DNA of 64,000 nt from Faecalicatena contorta (GCF_003149105.1 NZ_QGDS01000002.1:1-64000), one strand, 5' to 3'. Positions 24,973 through 34,581 are shown, counted from the stretch's first letter. The notes: generated by a model from the letters alone, not told the origin. A program made the numbers and translations.

Positions 24973-26118
24973 ATGGGGTATGATATAGAGACACGATGTA
25001 TTCATGGAGGTGGGGGAAATCAGGAGAAGCACCCGTTTGGGGCAGTTGCTGTGCCGATTTTTCAGACGGCGACATTTTCACACCCGGGAATCGGAGATTC
25101 TACAGGATACGATTATACAAGGGAGAGTAATCCCACCAGAGCAGAGCTGGAGGAAATGGTTTCATCACTGGAGGGCGCGGTGGATACAGTAGCGTGTTCT
25201 ACTGGAATGGCGGCAATTGGTTTGTGTCTGGAGTTGTTTGATGCAGGTGACCATATTATTTGCTCAGAGGATTTGTACGGCGGTTCCGTGCGTATGTTCC
25301 AGACAATAGGTGAACGGAGAGGGATTGAGTTTTCCTATATTAATACATCCGATGTAGAACTTGTTGAACAGACTATCCGGGAGAATACAAAGGCATTGTA
25401 TATTGAGACGCCCAGTAATCCGACGATGCAGATTACGGATTTGTCAGAGATGAAGCGTCTGGCTGACCAGCATCATCTTCTTTTTATAGTAGATAATACA
25501 TTTTTGACGCCATATCTTCAAAATCCCCTGTTATTGGGAGCAGATCTTGTTGTCCACAGCGGAACAAAATTCCTTGAGGGACATAACGATACCCTGGCTG
25601 GCTTTTTGAGTACAAGCAGAGAAGACCTGGCGGAAAAGATACGGTATTTGTTTAAGACCATCGGCTGCTGTCTGTCACCTTTTGACAGCTTTCTCTTGAT
25701 AAGAGGGATAAAAACTCTGTCTGTCAGGCTGGAGAAGCAGCAAAAGAGTGCAGCGCAGATTGCAGAATGGCTGAAACAGCAGGAAAAGGTAAAACAAGTA
25801 TATTATGTAGGACTTCCTGAACATCCTGGATATGAAACGAATTGCAGACAAGCCAGGGGGGCAGGCAGTATGATTTCTTTTCAGACGGACAGTGAGGAGA
25901 CTGCCAGAACCATATTGGAGAAGGTAAAGCTGATTACCTATGCGGAGAGCCTGGGTGGAGTGGAGTCTCTGATTACTTATCCCATGCTTCAAACTCACGG
26001 CGATGTTCCAGTTGCCCTTCGTGAGAAACTGGGAATTACCAGTGACTTTCTGAGATTTTCCGCAGGAATTGAGAATGCGGAAGACTTGATTGCCGATTTG
26101 GCTCAGGCACTGGAATAG
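24973..26118 (+). CDS. Cystathionine gamma-synthase/lyase-type PLP enzyme
   Basis: A 381-residue trans-sulfuration PLP enzyme. It opens with YDIETRCIHGG and has YDYTRESNPTRAELE. The PLP lysine is in HSGTKFLEGHND (K199), and ESLGGVESLITYP is the active-site segment near the C-terminus. The family covers cystathionine gamma-synthase, beta-lyase and gamma-lyase, which cannot be separated by eye. The neighbouring MalY-type beta-lyase makes a synthase or gamma-lyase role here reasonable. Confidence 0.85.
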   Translation: MGYDIETRCIHGGGGNQEKHPFGAVAVPIFQTATFSHPGIGDSTGYDYTRESNPTRAELEEMVSSLEGAVDTVACSTGMAAIGLCLELFDAGDHIICSEDLYGGSVRMFQTIGERRGIEFSYINTSDVELVEQTIRENTKALYIETPSNPTMQITDLSEMKRLADQHHLLFIVDNTFLTPYLQNPLLLGADLVVHSGTKFLEGHNDTLAGFLSTSREDLAEKIRYLFKTIGCCLSPFDSFLLIRGIKTLSVRLEKQQKSAAQIAEWLKQQEKVKQVYYVGLPEHPGYETNCRQARGAGSMISFQTDSEETARTILEKVKLITYAESLGGVESLITYPMLQTHGDVPVALREKLGITSDFLRFSAGIENAEDLIADLAQALE

Positions 26119-26163
26119 AGAGAGAGGTTAGCAGCGAAAGAGAGAGGAGACTGGAAACTAGCT

Positions 26164-27339
26164 ATGAAGTTTGATTTTGATATAATAGAAGACCGCTACG
26201 GAACAAATTGTCTGAAGTACGATTTTGCCCTGGAAAGGGGAAAGAGTAAAGATATTCTGCCGCTATGGGTAGCAGATATGGATTTTAAGACAGCACCTGC
26301 CATTCTTGCAAGGCTGGAGCAGGTGGTAAAGCATGGAATATTTGGATATAGCGAAGGAAAGGAAGATTACTTTTTAGCTGTTTCCAGGTGGTATAAAGAA
26401 CATTTTGGGTGGGAAGTCAGACCAAACTGGCTGGTTAAAACCCCAGGCGTGGTGTTTGCGATTGCAGCAGCTATCCGTGCGTTTACCCAGGAGGGTGACG
26501 GGGTCCTGATCCAGAAGCCCGTATATTACCCGTTCAGTGAAGTTATCTGCGATAATGGCAGAGTGCTGGTGAATAATCCTCTGAAATTATCAGAGGGGCA
26601 TTATGAGATTGACTTCCAGGACTTTGAAGATAAAATCAAGGCAAATAGAGTAAAATTATTTCTGCTCTGCAGCCCCCACAATCCTGTAGGGCGTGTCTGG
26701 AAAGAATGGGAACTAAGAAAACTTGGGGATATCTGTGTAAAATACGGTGTCATTGTGGTTAGTGATGAAATTCATAGTGATTTTACATATCCAGGGCACT
26801 CCCATCATGTATTTGCAGCCTTATCCCCGGGATATGCAGATATAACGGTTACATGTACGGCACCCAGCAAAACGTTTAATCTTGCAGGACTTCAGATATC
26901 CAATATCTTTATTTCGAATTCAGATATTCGCAGGAAGTTTAAAAAAGAGGTTGCAGCCCAGGGGTATAGTCAGGTAAACTTAATGGGACTGATGGCATGC
27001 CAGGCCGCTTATGAAGAAGGCTGGGAATGGCTGAGCCAGCTCAAGGAATATCTATCCGGAAACCTGGACTTTGTAAAAGACTTCCTGAAAGAGCGTCTTC
27101 CGGAAATCACTTTAATAGAGCCGGAAGGGACATATCTCATATGGCTGGACTTCCGGAAACTGAATCTGCCGGAAGAAGAGCTGGAAGAGTTGATTGTAAA
27201 GAAGGCCAACCTGTGGCTGGACAGCGGTGCGATATTTGGAAAAGTCGGAGAAGGTTTTGAGCGTATAAATATTGCCTGCCCGAGAAAAACATTGCAGCAG
27301 GCACTTGTTCAGTTAGAGGATGCAGTTCATCAGATATAA
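26164..27339 (+). CDS. MalY/PatB-family PLP enzyme (cystathionine/cysteine beta-lyase)
   Basis: A 391-residue fold-type I aminotransferase-like enzyme of the PatB/MalY group. Features are ILPLWVADMDFKTAP near the N-terminus, LLCSPHNPVGRVW, SDEIHSDF and the PLP lysine in APSKTFNLAGLQ. PatB-type enzymes cleave cystathionine or cysteine S-conjugates to thiol, pyruvate and ammonia. It follows another trans-sulfuration enzyme by 45 bases and would complete sulfur exchange between cysteine and homocysteine, or release sulfide. Confidence 0.9.
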   Translation: MKFDFDIIEDRYGTNCLKYDFALERGKSKDILPLWVADMDFKTAPAILARLEQVVKHGIFGYSEGKEDYFLAVSRWYKEHFGWEVRPNWLVKTPGVVFAIAAAIRAFTQEGDGVLIQKPVYYPFSEVICDNGRVLVNNPLKLSEGHYEIDFQDFEDKIKANRVKLFLLCSPHNPVGRVWKEWELRKLGDICVKYGVIVVSDEIHSDFTYPGHSHHVFAALSPGYADITVTCTAPSKTFNLAGLQISNIFISNSDIRRKFKKEVAAQGYSQVNLMGLMACQAAYEEGWEWLSQLKEYLSGNLDFVKDFLKERLPEITLIEPEGTYLIWLDFRKLNLPEEELEELIVKKANLWLDSGAIFGKVGEGFERINIACPRKTLQQALVQLEDAVHQI

Positions 27340-27376
27340 TATGTCATGATTTTACGGCGGAATGGAGATCGTTAAA

Positions 27377-28297
27377 ATGAGCGGAAAAGAAGAAATGAAA
27401 CAGCGGATTGCAGAGTTAAAGAAGGAAAAAGATGCGGTAATCCTTGCACATTATTATGTGGATGGAGATGTGCAGGAAGTTGCCGATTATGTAGGTGATT
27501 CCTACTATCTTGCCGAAAAGGCTGTCACAGTACCTGCGGGTACAATTATTTTCTGTGGCGTTTCATTTATGGGAGAAAGTGCAAAAATATTAAGTCCCCA
27601 AAAGAGAGTCATTATGGCTGACCGGAAGGCAGACTGCCCGATGGCCCACATGGTTGATATTGAGCGTATTCATGAGGTGCGGGAGCAATACCCGGATGCG
27701 GCAGTTGTCTGTTATGTAAATTCTACAGCAGAAATAAAAGCCGAATCCGATGTCTGTGTTACTTCATCTAATGCAATACGTATTGTAAAGAAACTGCCAA
27801 ATAAAGATATATTTTTTATACCCGATAATAATCTCGGCCGTTATACCGCAAAGCAGCTGCCGGAGAAAAACTTTATCTTTCACGATGGTTTTTGCCATGT
27901 TCACACAAGTATACACAGAGAAGAAGTGCTCCGGGCAAAAGAAATATACCCCCAGGCCCTGATTCTGGCACACCCGGAATGCACGGAGGAAGTGCTGGAA
28001 CTGGCAGACTTTATTGGCAGCACGTCACAGATTTTAGATTATGCCACAAAGTCAGAAGAGAAAGTATTTCTTATCTGTACAGAGATGGGCATTTTCTATG
28101 AACTTCAGCAGAAAAACCCGGATAAAAAATTCTATTCCGTAGGACACCGGCAATTTTGCCCCAATATGAAGCGTATCAAATTGGAGAGCGTCTTATCTGC
28201 ATTGGAGAGCACAGTGCCGGAAGTAGAGCTTGCTGGAACAATGATCCAGAAAGCAAAGCTCCCCTTGGAGCGAATGCTACAGTTAGCGGCAGAGTAG
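27377..28297 (+). CDS. nadA: Quinolinate synthase A
   Basis: A [4Fe-4S] enzyme condensing iminoaspartate with dihydroxyacetone phosphate to quinolinate for NAD synthesis. Family motifs are ILAHYYVDGDVQEVADYVGDS, IIFCGVSFMGESAKIL, HPEC and FCPNMKRI; the three cysteines in the last three motifs ligate the cluster. The start at 27377 follows GGAG with 9-base spacing; an ATG five codons earlier is possible. nadB and nadC are not adjacent, which is unusual. It follows PLP beta-lyases that could supply sulfur, but a direct link is not shown. Confidence 0.93.
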   Translation: MSGKEEMKQRIAELKKEKDAVILAHYYVDGDVQEVADYVGDSYYLAEKAVTVPAGTIIFCGVSFMGESAKILSPQKRVIMADRKADCPMAHMVDIERIHEVREQYPDAAVVCYVNSTAEIKAESDVCVTSSNAIRIVKKLPNKDIFFIPDNNLGRYTAKQLPEKNFIFHDGFCHVHTSIHREEVLRAKEIYPQALILAHPECTEEVLELADFIGSTSQILDYATKSEEKVFLICTEMGIFYELQQKNPDKKFYSVGHRQFCPNMKRIKLESVLSALESTVPEVELAGTMIQKAKLPLERMLQLAAE

Positions 28298-28312
28298 AAA
28301 GCATTCGGATGT

Positions 28313-29683
28313 TTATCTCATAATTCTTTTTAGAAGTTTAATATGGTCTTTAAATGGTGGATATCGAAGCGGGATGTCCACCATATTTGATTTTTTAATG
28401 ATACTTTTCTGATGTGAAAATGTGAGGAAACTGTTGATGCCGTGATACTGTCCCATGCCGCTGTCCCCTACGCCGCCGAAGGGAAGGTTTGGATTCGCCA
28501 GGTGAATAATAGTATCATTGATGCAGCCCCCTCCAAAGGAGACGGTTTTCATTACAGCAAATTCATGCTCTCTTTTTGTGGTAAAAAGATAAAGAGCCAG
28601 TGGTTTTGGGCGGGCATTTATCATGGAAAAGGCTTCCTCTAAATGAGTGAATTCCAGCACAGGGAGCAGCGGGCCGAAAATTTCTTCCTGCATGACGGCA
28701 CTTTCCCATGTCACATGCTCCAGTATTGTAGGGGCGATTTGCAGGCTCCTTTCATTATACCGGCCTCCCTCAGCCACGTATCCGCTGGGCAGAAGTCCAA
28801 TCAGACGTTCAAAATGTTTTGGATTAATGATTTTAGGATATTCCGGATTCGTTTCCGGTGTATCACCATAGAACATGCGGATATATTTTTTCATAGCGCA
28901 AATCAGTTTTTCTTTTACTGTGCGGTGCACAAGCAAATAATCAGGAGCCACACAAGTCTGGCCTGAATTTAAAAACTTTCCCCACACAATTCTCTTTGCC
29001 GCACGGTCGATGTCAGCCGTGTCATCTACAATACACGGACTCTTTCCTCCCAGCTCCAAAGTAACCGGAGTCAGGTGCCTTGCGGCAGATTCCATAACAA
29101 GTTTTCCCACAGAAACACTTCCGGTAAAAAAGATGTAATCAAAACGTTCTTCTAATAAGGCATGATTTACAGTTCTGCCTCCCCGGACAACAGAGATGTA
29201 GTCTTCGGGAAAGCTCTCTTTTATAATTTTCTCAATGATTTCAGATGTATATAAGGAATATTCGGAAGGCTTCACAATGGAACAGTTTCCGGCAGCAATG
29301 GAGCCAACCAAAGGTGCCATGGCAAGCTGGAACGGATAATTCCAGGGAGACATAATCAGTACAGAGCCATAAGGCTCACTGTAGAGATAACTGGAGGATG
29401 GAAAATGAGTCACCGGAGTTCTCTTTCGCTTGGGCCGGGACCATTTCGTAAGATGTTTCAAGGTATATTTGATTTCTTCAAGGACAATTCCCACTTCTGT
29501 TTCGTAGGCCTCAAAAGCAGATTTGTTTAAATCAAGCTTCAAGGCGTGCAGGATTTCCTCCTCATGCTTTATAATAGACTCCCTTAGAAGACGAAGCCGG
29601 GCGGTGCGAAAAGCGATTTCTTTCGTTTCTCCGCCTGCAAAAAAACTGCGCTGTGCCTGAAGTGTTTTTTTAACATCATACAT
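28313..29683 (-). CDS. Aldehyde dehydrogenase (class 3-like)
   Basis: A 456-residue NAD(P)-dependent aldehyde dehydrogenase. The catalytic Cys lies in NSGQTCVAPDY and the general-base Glu in TLELGGKSP. Also present are SPWNYPFQLAMAPLVGSIAAGN and the C-terminal FGGVGDSGMGQYHG. The length and NYPF opening fit the class 3/YwdH type acting on medium-chain or aromatic aldehydes. The start at 29683 follows GGGGG; the longer upstream reading frame is low-complexity and rejected. It converges on nadA with a 15-base gap. Confidence 0.93.
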   Translation of the reverse strand: MYDVKKTLQAQRSFFAGGETKEIAFRTARLRLLRESIIKHEEEILHALKLDLNKSAFEAYETEVGIVLEEIKYTLKHLTKWSRPKRKRTPVTHFPSSSYLYSEPYGSVLIMSPWNYPFQLAMAPLVGSIAAGNCSIVKPSEYSLYTSEIIEKIIKESFPEDYISVVRGGRTVNHALLEERFDYIFFTGSVSVGKLVMESAARHLTPVTLELGGKSPCIVDDTADIDRAAKRIVWGKFLNSGQTCVAPDYLLVHRTVKEKLICAMKKYIRMFYGDTPETNPEYPKIINPKHFERLIGLLPSGYVAEGGRYNERSLQIAPTILEHVTWESAVMQEEIFGPLLPVLEFTHLEEAFSMINARPKPLALYLFTTKREHEFAVMKTVSFGGGCINDTIIHLANPNLPFGGVGDSGMGQYHGINSFLTFSHQKSIIKKSNMVDIPLRYPPFKDHIKLLKRIMR

Positions 29684-29795
29684 GGATATGCCCCCTGAAA
29701 ATGTAGATTTTAATTGAGATTGTAACCGATTTTTTAGATTATAACATAAAAGAGAAGAATTTACGAGATATGCACCAGGTATGAGGATTACAGTA

Positions 29796-29824
29796 TTGTA
29801 TTGACAGCTCCGTGGAGATATAAT
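29796..29824 (+). promoter_or_regulatory. Predicted promoter of zinc alcohol dehydrogenase gene
   Basis: TTGTAT (29796-29801), 17 bp, TATAAT (29819-29824). It lies in the divergent gap between the aldehyde and alcohol dehydrogenase genes. Confidence 0.55.
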
Positions 29825-29856
29825 AAGACAAGAAAGAAAATCTTGGAGGGTAAAAG

Positions 29857-30870
29857 ATGAAAGCAGCGGTTTTTTACGAAAAAGGAAAGATTCTCGTAGA
29901 GGATCATGAATGCCGTCACCCAAAAGCAGATGAAGTGCTGATACGGGTAAAGGCAGCGGGGGTATGCGGGACGGACATGCACATTTATGGAGGTGCAAAA
30001 GGAGCTTCTGAATGCTACCCGCCGGTAATATTAGGACATGAGTTTGCAGGTATTGTTGCAGAAGTAGGTGAGAATGTAAAAAAGGTGAAGGTTGGCGACC
30101 ATGTAACGGTTGATCCAAGTATTATGTGCAATAATTGCTGGGAATGTCAAATCGGAACACCTCATTTTTGCGAAGGGTATTCTGCAACAGGGGTTACATA
30201 TGATGGAGGATTTGCAGAGTACTGTACGGTTCTGGAAAAACAGGTATACCGTTTGAAGGAGGATATTCCATTTGAAGAGGCTGCTATGTGTGAACCGGTG
30301 GGCTGTTGCCTGCATGGAATTGACCGGGCGCATATTAAAGCCGGTGATGTAGTTTTGATTATCGGCGGTGGTACAATTGGGCTGATTATGATGCAGCTTG
30401 CCAAAATTTCAGGGGCGTCTGTCGTAATAGTATCAGAGCCGATGGAAGCAAAAAGAAAAATGGCATTGGAGTTGGGGGCTGACTATGTTGTAAACCCTAT
30501 GGAAGAAGATTTATTTGAGGTTCTGAAGCTGAATCAAATTCGGAAGGTTAACGTTTCCATTGAATGTGTAGGGAGGGCAGAAACCATGAAAGATGCCGTC
30601 AAATATGCAGGTCAAGGTGCTCGCATTGTATTCTTTGGGGTTTCGGACCCAGATTGTGAAATTCCAATTAAACCTTATGAAATTTTTCAGAGGGAACTGA
30701 CGATTACGGCTTCATATGTAAATCCATTTACCCATGGAAGAGCAGTGGAGTTAATAAATAACCGTAAGTTAAAATTAAAGGAACTGATATCAGATATCAT
30801 TCCGCTGGATGAGATTGAAACGGCTTTTGAAATTGGCGGGAAAAACGGAAAGATGATGATTATTCCATAA
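29857..30870 (+). CDS. Zinc-dependent medium-chain dehydrogenase (polyol/threonine type)
   Basis: A 337-residue MDR oxidoreductase. The catalytic zinc site has C in AGVCGTDMHIYGG and HE in LGHEFAG. The structural zinc loop CNNCWECQIGTPHFC has four cysteines, and the NAD fold has IIGGGTIGLIMMQLA. This matches the sorbitol/threonine/butanediol dehydrogenase group. GGAGG precedes the ATG. It is divergent from an aldehyde dehydrogenase and followed by a flavodoxin-like oxidoreductase. Confidence 0.9.
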   Translation: MKAAVFYEKGKILVEDHECRHPKADEVLIRVKAAGVCGTDMHIYGGAKGASECYPPVILGHEFAGIVAEVGENVKKVKVGDHVTVDPSIMCNNCWECQIGTPHFCEGYSATGVTYDGGFAEYCTVLEKQVYRLKEDIPFEEAAMCEPVGCCLHGIDRAHIKAGDVVLIIGGGTIGLIMMQLAKISGASVVIVSEPMEAKRKMALELGADYVVNPMEEDLFEVLKLNQIRKVNVSIECVGRAETMKDAVKYAGQGARIVFFGVSDPDCEIPIKPYEIFQRELTITASYVNPFTHGRAVELINNRKLKLKELISDIIPLDEIETAFEIGGKNGKMMIIP

Positions 30871-30933
30871 GAAAAAGGCGGAAATGAAAAATAAATTAGA
30901 AATAAAACAAATGTTTTCGGATAGGAGTGCAAA

Positions 30934-31644
30934 ATGAATATTGCTTTAATCCACGGACAAGGACATAAGGGCATTACCTGCACGATGTCACATGCTGTAT
31001 TGAAATACTTAATGAAGGAGGATGCTCAGCTGAAAGAGTTCTTTCTCCCCAAGGATGGGCCGGCATTTTGTGTGGGCTGTAACCTGTGTTTTGTGAAAGG
31101 TGAAAACAATTGTCCGGAAGCCGAAAAAGTACAGCCAATAGCCCTGGCAATGGAATGGGCAGATATTATTATACTGGATACGCCAAACTATGTTATGGAT
31201 ATGAGTGGTGCAATGAAGAACCTCCTCGACCATCTGGCATACCGCTGGGTAACTCACAGGCCTCACGGAAGTATGTTTTCTAAGGTAGGGATTGTTGTAT
31301 CATCTTCCGCCGGAGCACCTCCAAATGGAATTTTAAAATCCTTAGCTAAAAAATTAAAATGGATGTGTGTTCCAAAAGTATACCGTTTCCCCTTAATCTC
31401 CCAAGCTATGGGGGTGAAAGACCTGTCTCCTGCTAAAAAGGGAGAAATAGAAAAGAAGGCAAGGCGGATTGCCCAAAAAGCGAGTAAAGCATCCCGGCAT
31501 CCCAGGACGACACTTCGTGCTAAACTTTTGTTCCAGTTATTCAGGAAAATGCAAAAAGGAGAAGCGTCTGCATGGAATCCCGTAGATCAAAACTGGTGGA
31601 AAGAGCAGGGATGGCTGGATAAAACCTTGCCCTGGAAGGGATAA
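30934..31644 (+). CDS. Flavodoxin-like NAD(P)H-dependent oxidoreductase
   Basis: A 236-residue FMN-binding protein of the NADPH-dependent FMN reductase/flavodoxin-like group. It starts MNIALIHGQGHKGITCTM (phosphate-binding loop) and has a Cys-rich FCVGCNLCFVKGENNCPE typical of clostridial members. TPNYVMDMSGAMKNLLDHL is the flavin-face segment. The basic C-terminal tail is longer than in short flavodoxins. It follows the zinc dehydrogenase with a 63-base gap and AGGAG before the ATG. Substrate unknown. Confidence 0.85.
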   Translation: MNIALIHGQGHKGITCTMSHAVLKYLMKEDAQLKEFFLPKDGPAFCVGCNLCFVKGENNCPEAEKVQPIALAMEWADIIILDTPNYVMDMSGAMKNLLDHLAYRWVTHRPHGSMFSKVGIVVSSSAGAPPNGILKSLAKKLKWMCVPKVYRFPLISQAMGVKDLSPAKKGEIEKKARRIAQKASKASRHPRTTLRAKLLFQLFRKMQKGEASAWNPVDQNWWKEQGWLDKTLPWKG

Positions 31645-31682
31645 GATAGAGAAACGGCAGCAGGGATGCAGCCACAGTATAG

Positions 31683-32270
31683 TTAGAACCCGATGGCCTG
31701 CCTTACTGCCTGGATATCTCCGGTGAATACGATACCGTCCATACCCAGCTTCTGCCCGGCGTTTACATTCTCCGCCTTGTCATCAAGGAAGAAACAGTTC
31801 TTGGGATTAAGCTGGTATTTGTCAAATAGATAGCGGTAGATATCAGGCTCCGGTTTCATCATCTGAGGGTATCCCGAAAATACGATGCCGTCAAATTCCC
31901 TGGTAATCTCATAACAGTCTATGTGCTCTGCAAAAAATATGGAAGCGTTTGAAAGAATATAAAGAGAAAATCCCTGTTCTTTCAGTTCTCTGATAAAATC
32001 CCATGTCTTCTGTAGTGGAGACAGGTACCGGCACCATTCAAGAGAAATCTGCCGGAGGAAGGGATGCAGGCGTTTGGGAAGCAGAGAAGCTGCCTGTTCC
32101 ATGTATTCACCATAATCAATTGTGCCCCGGTCTAATTCCTCCCAGTTATGAAAAATAGCGCCTTTCATAAGGGAAAAGTCCTCCGGGGCGGGGCAGAACC
32201 TTCCGATAACCTGCTGCGCATCAAATTTTACAAGTACATTTCCAAAATCAAAAATAATGTTTTGGTATTT
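31683..32270 (-). CDS. HAD-superfamily hydrolase (YihX-like, subfamily IA)
   Basis: A 195-residue phosphatase-type protein. Motif I is DFGNVLV, where the second Asp of the usual DxD is Gly. This is the DxGNV form of the YihX/epoxide-hydrolase-like HAD group. Motif II is ILSNAS, and motif III/IV is KPEPDIY...FLDDKAENV. The start at 32270 follows AGAAGGGA at a slightly long distance; the upstream ATG lacks a site. It converges on the flavodoxin-like gene. A sugar-phosphate phosphatase role is family-based inference. Confidence 0.85.
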   Translation of the reverse strand, partial: KYQNIIFDFGNVLVKFDAQQVIGRFCPAPEDFSLMKGAIFHNWEELDRGTIDYGEYMEQAASLLPKRLHPFLRQISLEWCRYLSPLQKTWDFIRELKEQGFSLYILSNASIFFAEHIDCYEITREFDGIVFSGYPQMMKPEPDIYRYLFDKYQLNPKNCFFLDDKAENVNAGQKLGMDGIVFTGDIQAVRQAIGF

Positions 32271-32389
32271 CATTTGTATAGATTCCCTTCTTAGTATTTC
32301 TTTCATTTTACTACAAATTTTTGAACCTGTACATTACATGAATGGAGAAATAAGGATAGGAGAAATTGGCCTTTGGTATTGCTTTTTAA

Positions 32390-32416
32390 TATGGGTTTTA
32401 AAAGCCCTTTTTTTAT
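32390..32416 (+). terminator. Possible weak hairpin plus T-run
   Basis: GGGTTTT/AAAAGCCC followed by seven T residues, upstream of the AAA gene. It looks like a weak terminator or leader hairpin; no upstream plus-strand gene clearly needs it. Confidence 0.35.
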
Positions 32417-32466
32417 AAACATATCTATAGTTATAGCTACCATATCAGGGAGGGGGACACAAGACA

Positions 32467-33198
32467 TTGAATACAGGATTCATAAAAAAGGTCGAATTGA
32501 AAAAAACGAGTACCTTTAAAAACGAATATTATAATAGTATACCTGTAATTAAGAACTTTTCGGATTTGGAATTTAATTATCCGATTACCTTTTTTGTGGG
32601 AGAAAATGGTTCTGGAAAATCAACTCTTTTAGAGGCAATAGCAATTGCATATGGTTTCAATCCTGAAGGGGGCAGCCTGAATTTCAGTTTTCAAACAAAG
32701 AATACGCATTCTAGTCTATCAGATTTTATTTTATTAACAAAAGGTATGAGAGCTAAGGATGGATATTTTTTGAGAGCCGAAAGCTTTTATAATACTTCTA
32801 GTTACATTGAAGATATATATGGAGATGATCCAATCAAATTAATCCGATCGTATGGTGGAAATTTGCATGAGTGTTCACATGGTGAAAGTTTTATGTCCTT
32901 GATTCAGCACCGTTTTAGAGGAAATGGTTTTTATATTTTGGATGAGCCAGAAGCAGCATTATCACCGCAAAGACAATTATCGCTAATATTAAGAATAAAT
33001 GAACTTGTTAATGATAATTCACAATTTTTAATTGCAACACATTCACCTATTTTATTGGGGATGGATAATGCTCAGATTTTTACTTTTGACAAACAAAAAT
33101 TGGAAACGATTGCTTATGAAGAGACAGACAGTTTCACTATAACTAAGCTGTTTTTAGAAAACAGGAAAGAATTACTTAGAAGATTAAATGAAAAATAG
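32467..33198 (+). CDS. Solitary AAA (ABC/SMC-like) ATPase
   Basis: A 243-residue ATPase of the AAA_21/OLD-like type. Walker A is VGENGSGKSTLLEAIA, the signature-like SHGESFM, Walker B is FYILDEPEAALSP and the switch is ATHSPILLG. TTG is the start: AGGGAGGGGG sits ten bases before it and no suitable ATG follows. The gene is visibly more AT-rich than its neighbours and has no partner gene, suggesting transfer. Such ATPases occur in anti-phage or DNA-repair contexts, but also as housekeeping proteins. Confidence 0.85.
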   Translation: MNTGFIKKVELKKTSTFKNEYYNSIPVIKNFSDLEFNYPITFFVGENGSGKSTLLEAIAIAYGFNPEGGSLNFSFQTKNTHSSLSDFILLTKGMRAKDGYFLRAESFYNTSSYIEDIYGDDPIKLIRSYGGNLHECSHGESFMSLIQHRFRGNGFYILDEPEAALSPQRQLSLILRINELVNDNSQFLIATHSPILLGMDNAQIFTFDKQKLETIAYEETDSFTITKLFLENRKELLRRLNEK

Positions 33199-33214
33199 AG
33201 GCATATGAAAGTCA

Positions 33215-33243
33215 CATCCTGTGCTAACGCGCAGGGTGGTTTT
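33215..33243 (+). terminator. Intrinsic terminator after AAA ATPase
   Basis: A 9-bp stem (33215-33223 with 33230-33238, two G-U pairs), then a short T-run. Confidence 0.6.
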
Positions 33244-33345
33244 GAATTTTATATAAAAGTATCAGTTTGAAACTTATTAGTGAAAAGCTCAAAATATATT
33301 GATATAATCTGAATAAGAAGATAAATGATGAAGGAGAAGTTCTGT

Positions 33346-34581
33346 ATGAACAAGTTGGAGAAAAGCTGGGTACTTTACGATGTGGGTAATTCGGCGTTTA
33401 TTATGCTGGTGTCTACAATTATACCGATTTATTTTAAAAATATCGCATCAGCCGATGAAATCAGCAACGCTGTATCAACCGCATACTGGGGGTATGCTAC
33501 CAGCATTGCAACAATCATCATAGCCATTCTGGGTCCGATACTTGGCCCTGTAGGCGATTTGCGTGGATATAAGAAAAGACTGTTTCTTACTTTCATGTCT
33601 ATAGGGATTATAGGATGTCTGGGTCTTGCTCTGCCCATCGGCTGGCTTGCCTTTCTCATCATTTTCGTTATCGCTAAATCAGGATTTTCCGGAAGCCTGA
33701 TTTTTTATGACGCGATGCTGCCGGATATTACGGATGAGAAACGTGCGGATATCATAAGCACGCACGGTTATGCCTGGGGTTATATCGGCAGTTGTATACC
33801 GTTTGTAGTCTGTCTGGGATTAATCCTTACCGCTGATGTAACAGGAATCGGCGTAACTACTGCTACTATGCTATCTTTTATTGTAACTGCTCTGTGGTGG
33901 TTTTTTTGTGCTCTTCCGATTCTTCATGGATATCGTCAGATATATGCTGTGGAAAGTGGAGGCCGCCCAATACATGAAAGTTTATCACGTTTATGGCATA
34001 CTGTTACCCATGTTCGTGAAAACAAAGAAATCTTCTCGTTTCTGTTTGCCTTTTTTCTCTATATTGATGGCGTGTATACGATTATAACAATGGCGACATC
34101 TTACGGAAAAGATGTAGGTATTTCTGACAATAATCTGCTGCTGGCGCTGCTGCTCACCCAGGTGATAGCTTTTCCATGTGCCATACTGTTTGCGAGATTG
34201 AGTAAAAAGATTAAAACAGAAAGATTGATTTCTCTGTCTATTTTAGGATATTTTGCAATCGCTTTATTTGCTGTTCAATTGGATCAAGCATGGGAATTTT
34301 GGCTGCTTGCTGTGGGGGTAGCTGTATTTCAGGGAGGTATACAGGCACTTTCACGTTCCTATTTTGCGCGCATTATTCCGAAAGAAAATGCCAATGAGTT
34401 TTTTGGTATATTTGATGTATTTGGAAAAGGAGCTGCCTTTTTTGGTACGCTTCTGGTAAGTGTCGTTACGCAGGTGACAGGTCATTCCCGTTACGGAGTA
34501 TTGGGAATCGCGCTGCTGTTTGCCGCGGGATTGTTAGCCTTTAGCTGCCACACCCGGACATCGAGAAGACAAAGGATATAA
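33346..34581 (+). CDS. MFS transporter, UMF1/Atg22-like family
   Basis: A 411-residue major facilitator with 12 predicted helices. The N-terminal WVLYDVGNSAFIMLVST motif and GPVGDLRGYKKR loop are typical of the UMF1 group (related to vacuolar amino acid effluxer Atg22). The start at 33346 follows AAGGAG. It is a single-gene unit; substrate unknown. Confidence 0.88.
   Translation: MNKLEKSWVLYDVGNSAFIMLVSTIIPIYFKNIASADEISNAVSTAYWGYATSIATIIIAILGPILGPVGDLRGYKKRLFLTFMSIGIIGCLGLALPIGWLAFLIIFVIAKSGFSGSLIFYDAMLPDITDEKRADIISTHGYAWGYIGSCIPFVVCLGLILTADVTGIGVTTATMLSFIVTALWWFFCALPILHGYRQIYAVESGGRPIHESLSRLWHTVTHVRENKEIFSFLFAFFLYIDGVYTIITMATSYGKDVGISDNNLLLALLLTQVIAFPCAILFARLSKKIKTERLISLSILGYFAIALFAVQLDQAWEFWLLAVGVAVFQGGIQALSRSYFARIIPKENANEFFGIFDVFGKGAAFFGTLLVSVVTQVTGHSRYGVLGIALLFAAGLLAFSCHTRTSRRQRI

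Noticed and set aside
29684..30118. N-terminal extension of the aldehyde dehydrogenase frame
   Set aside because: Low-complexity His/Leu/Pro-rich sequence overlapping the divergent dehydrogenase gene; a good ribosome site supports the start at 29683.
32467..33198. Phage-defence system
   Set aside because: A lone AAA ATPase without nuclease, toxin or methylase neighbours is not enough to call a defence system.
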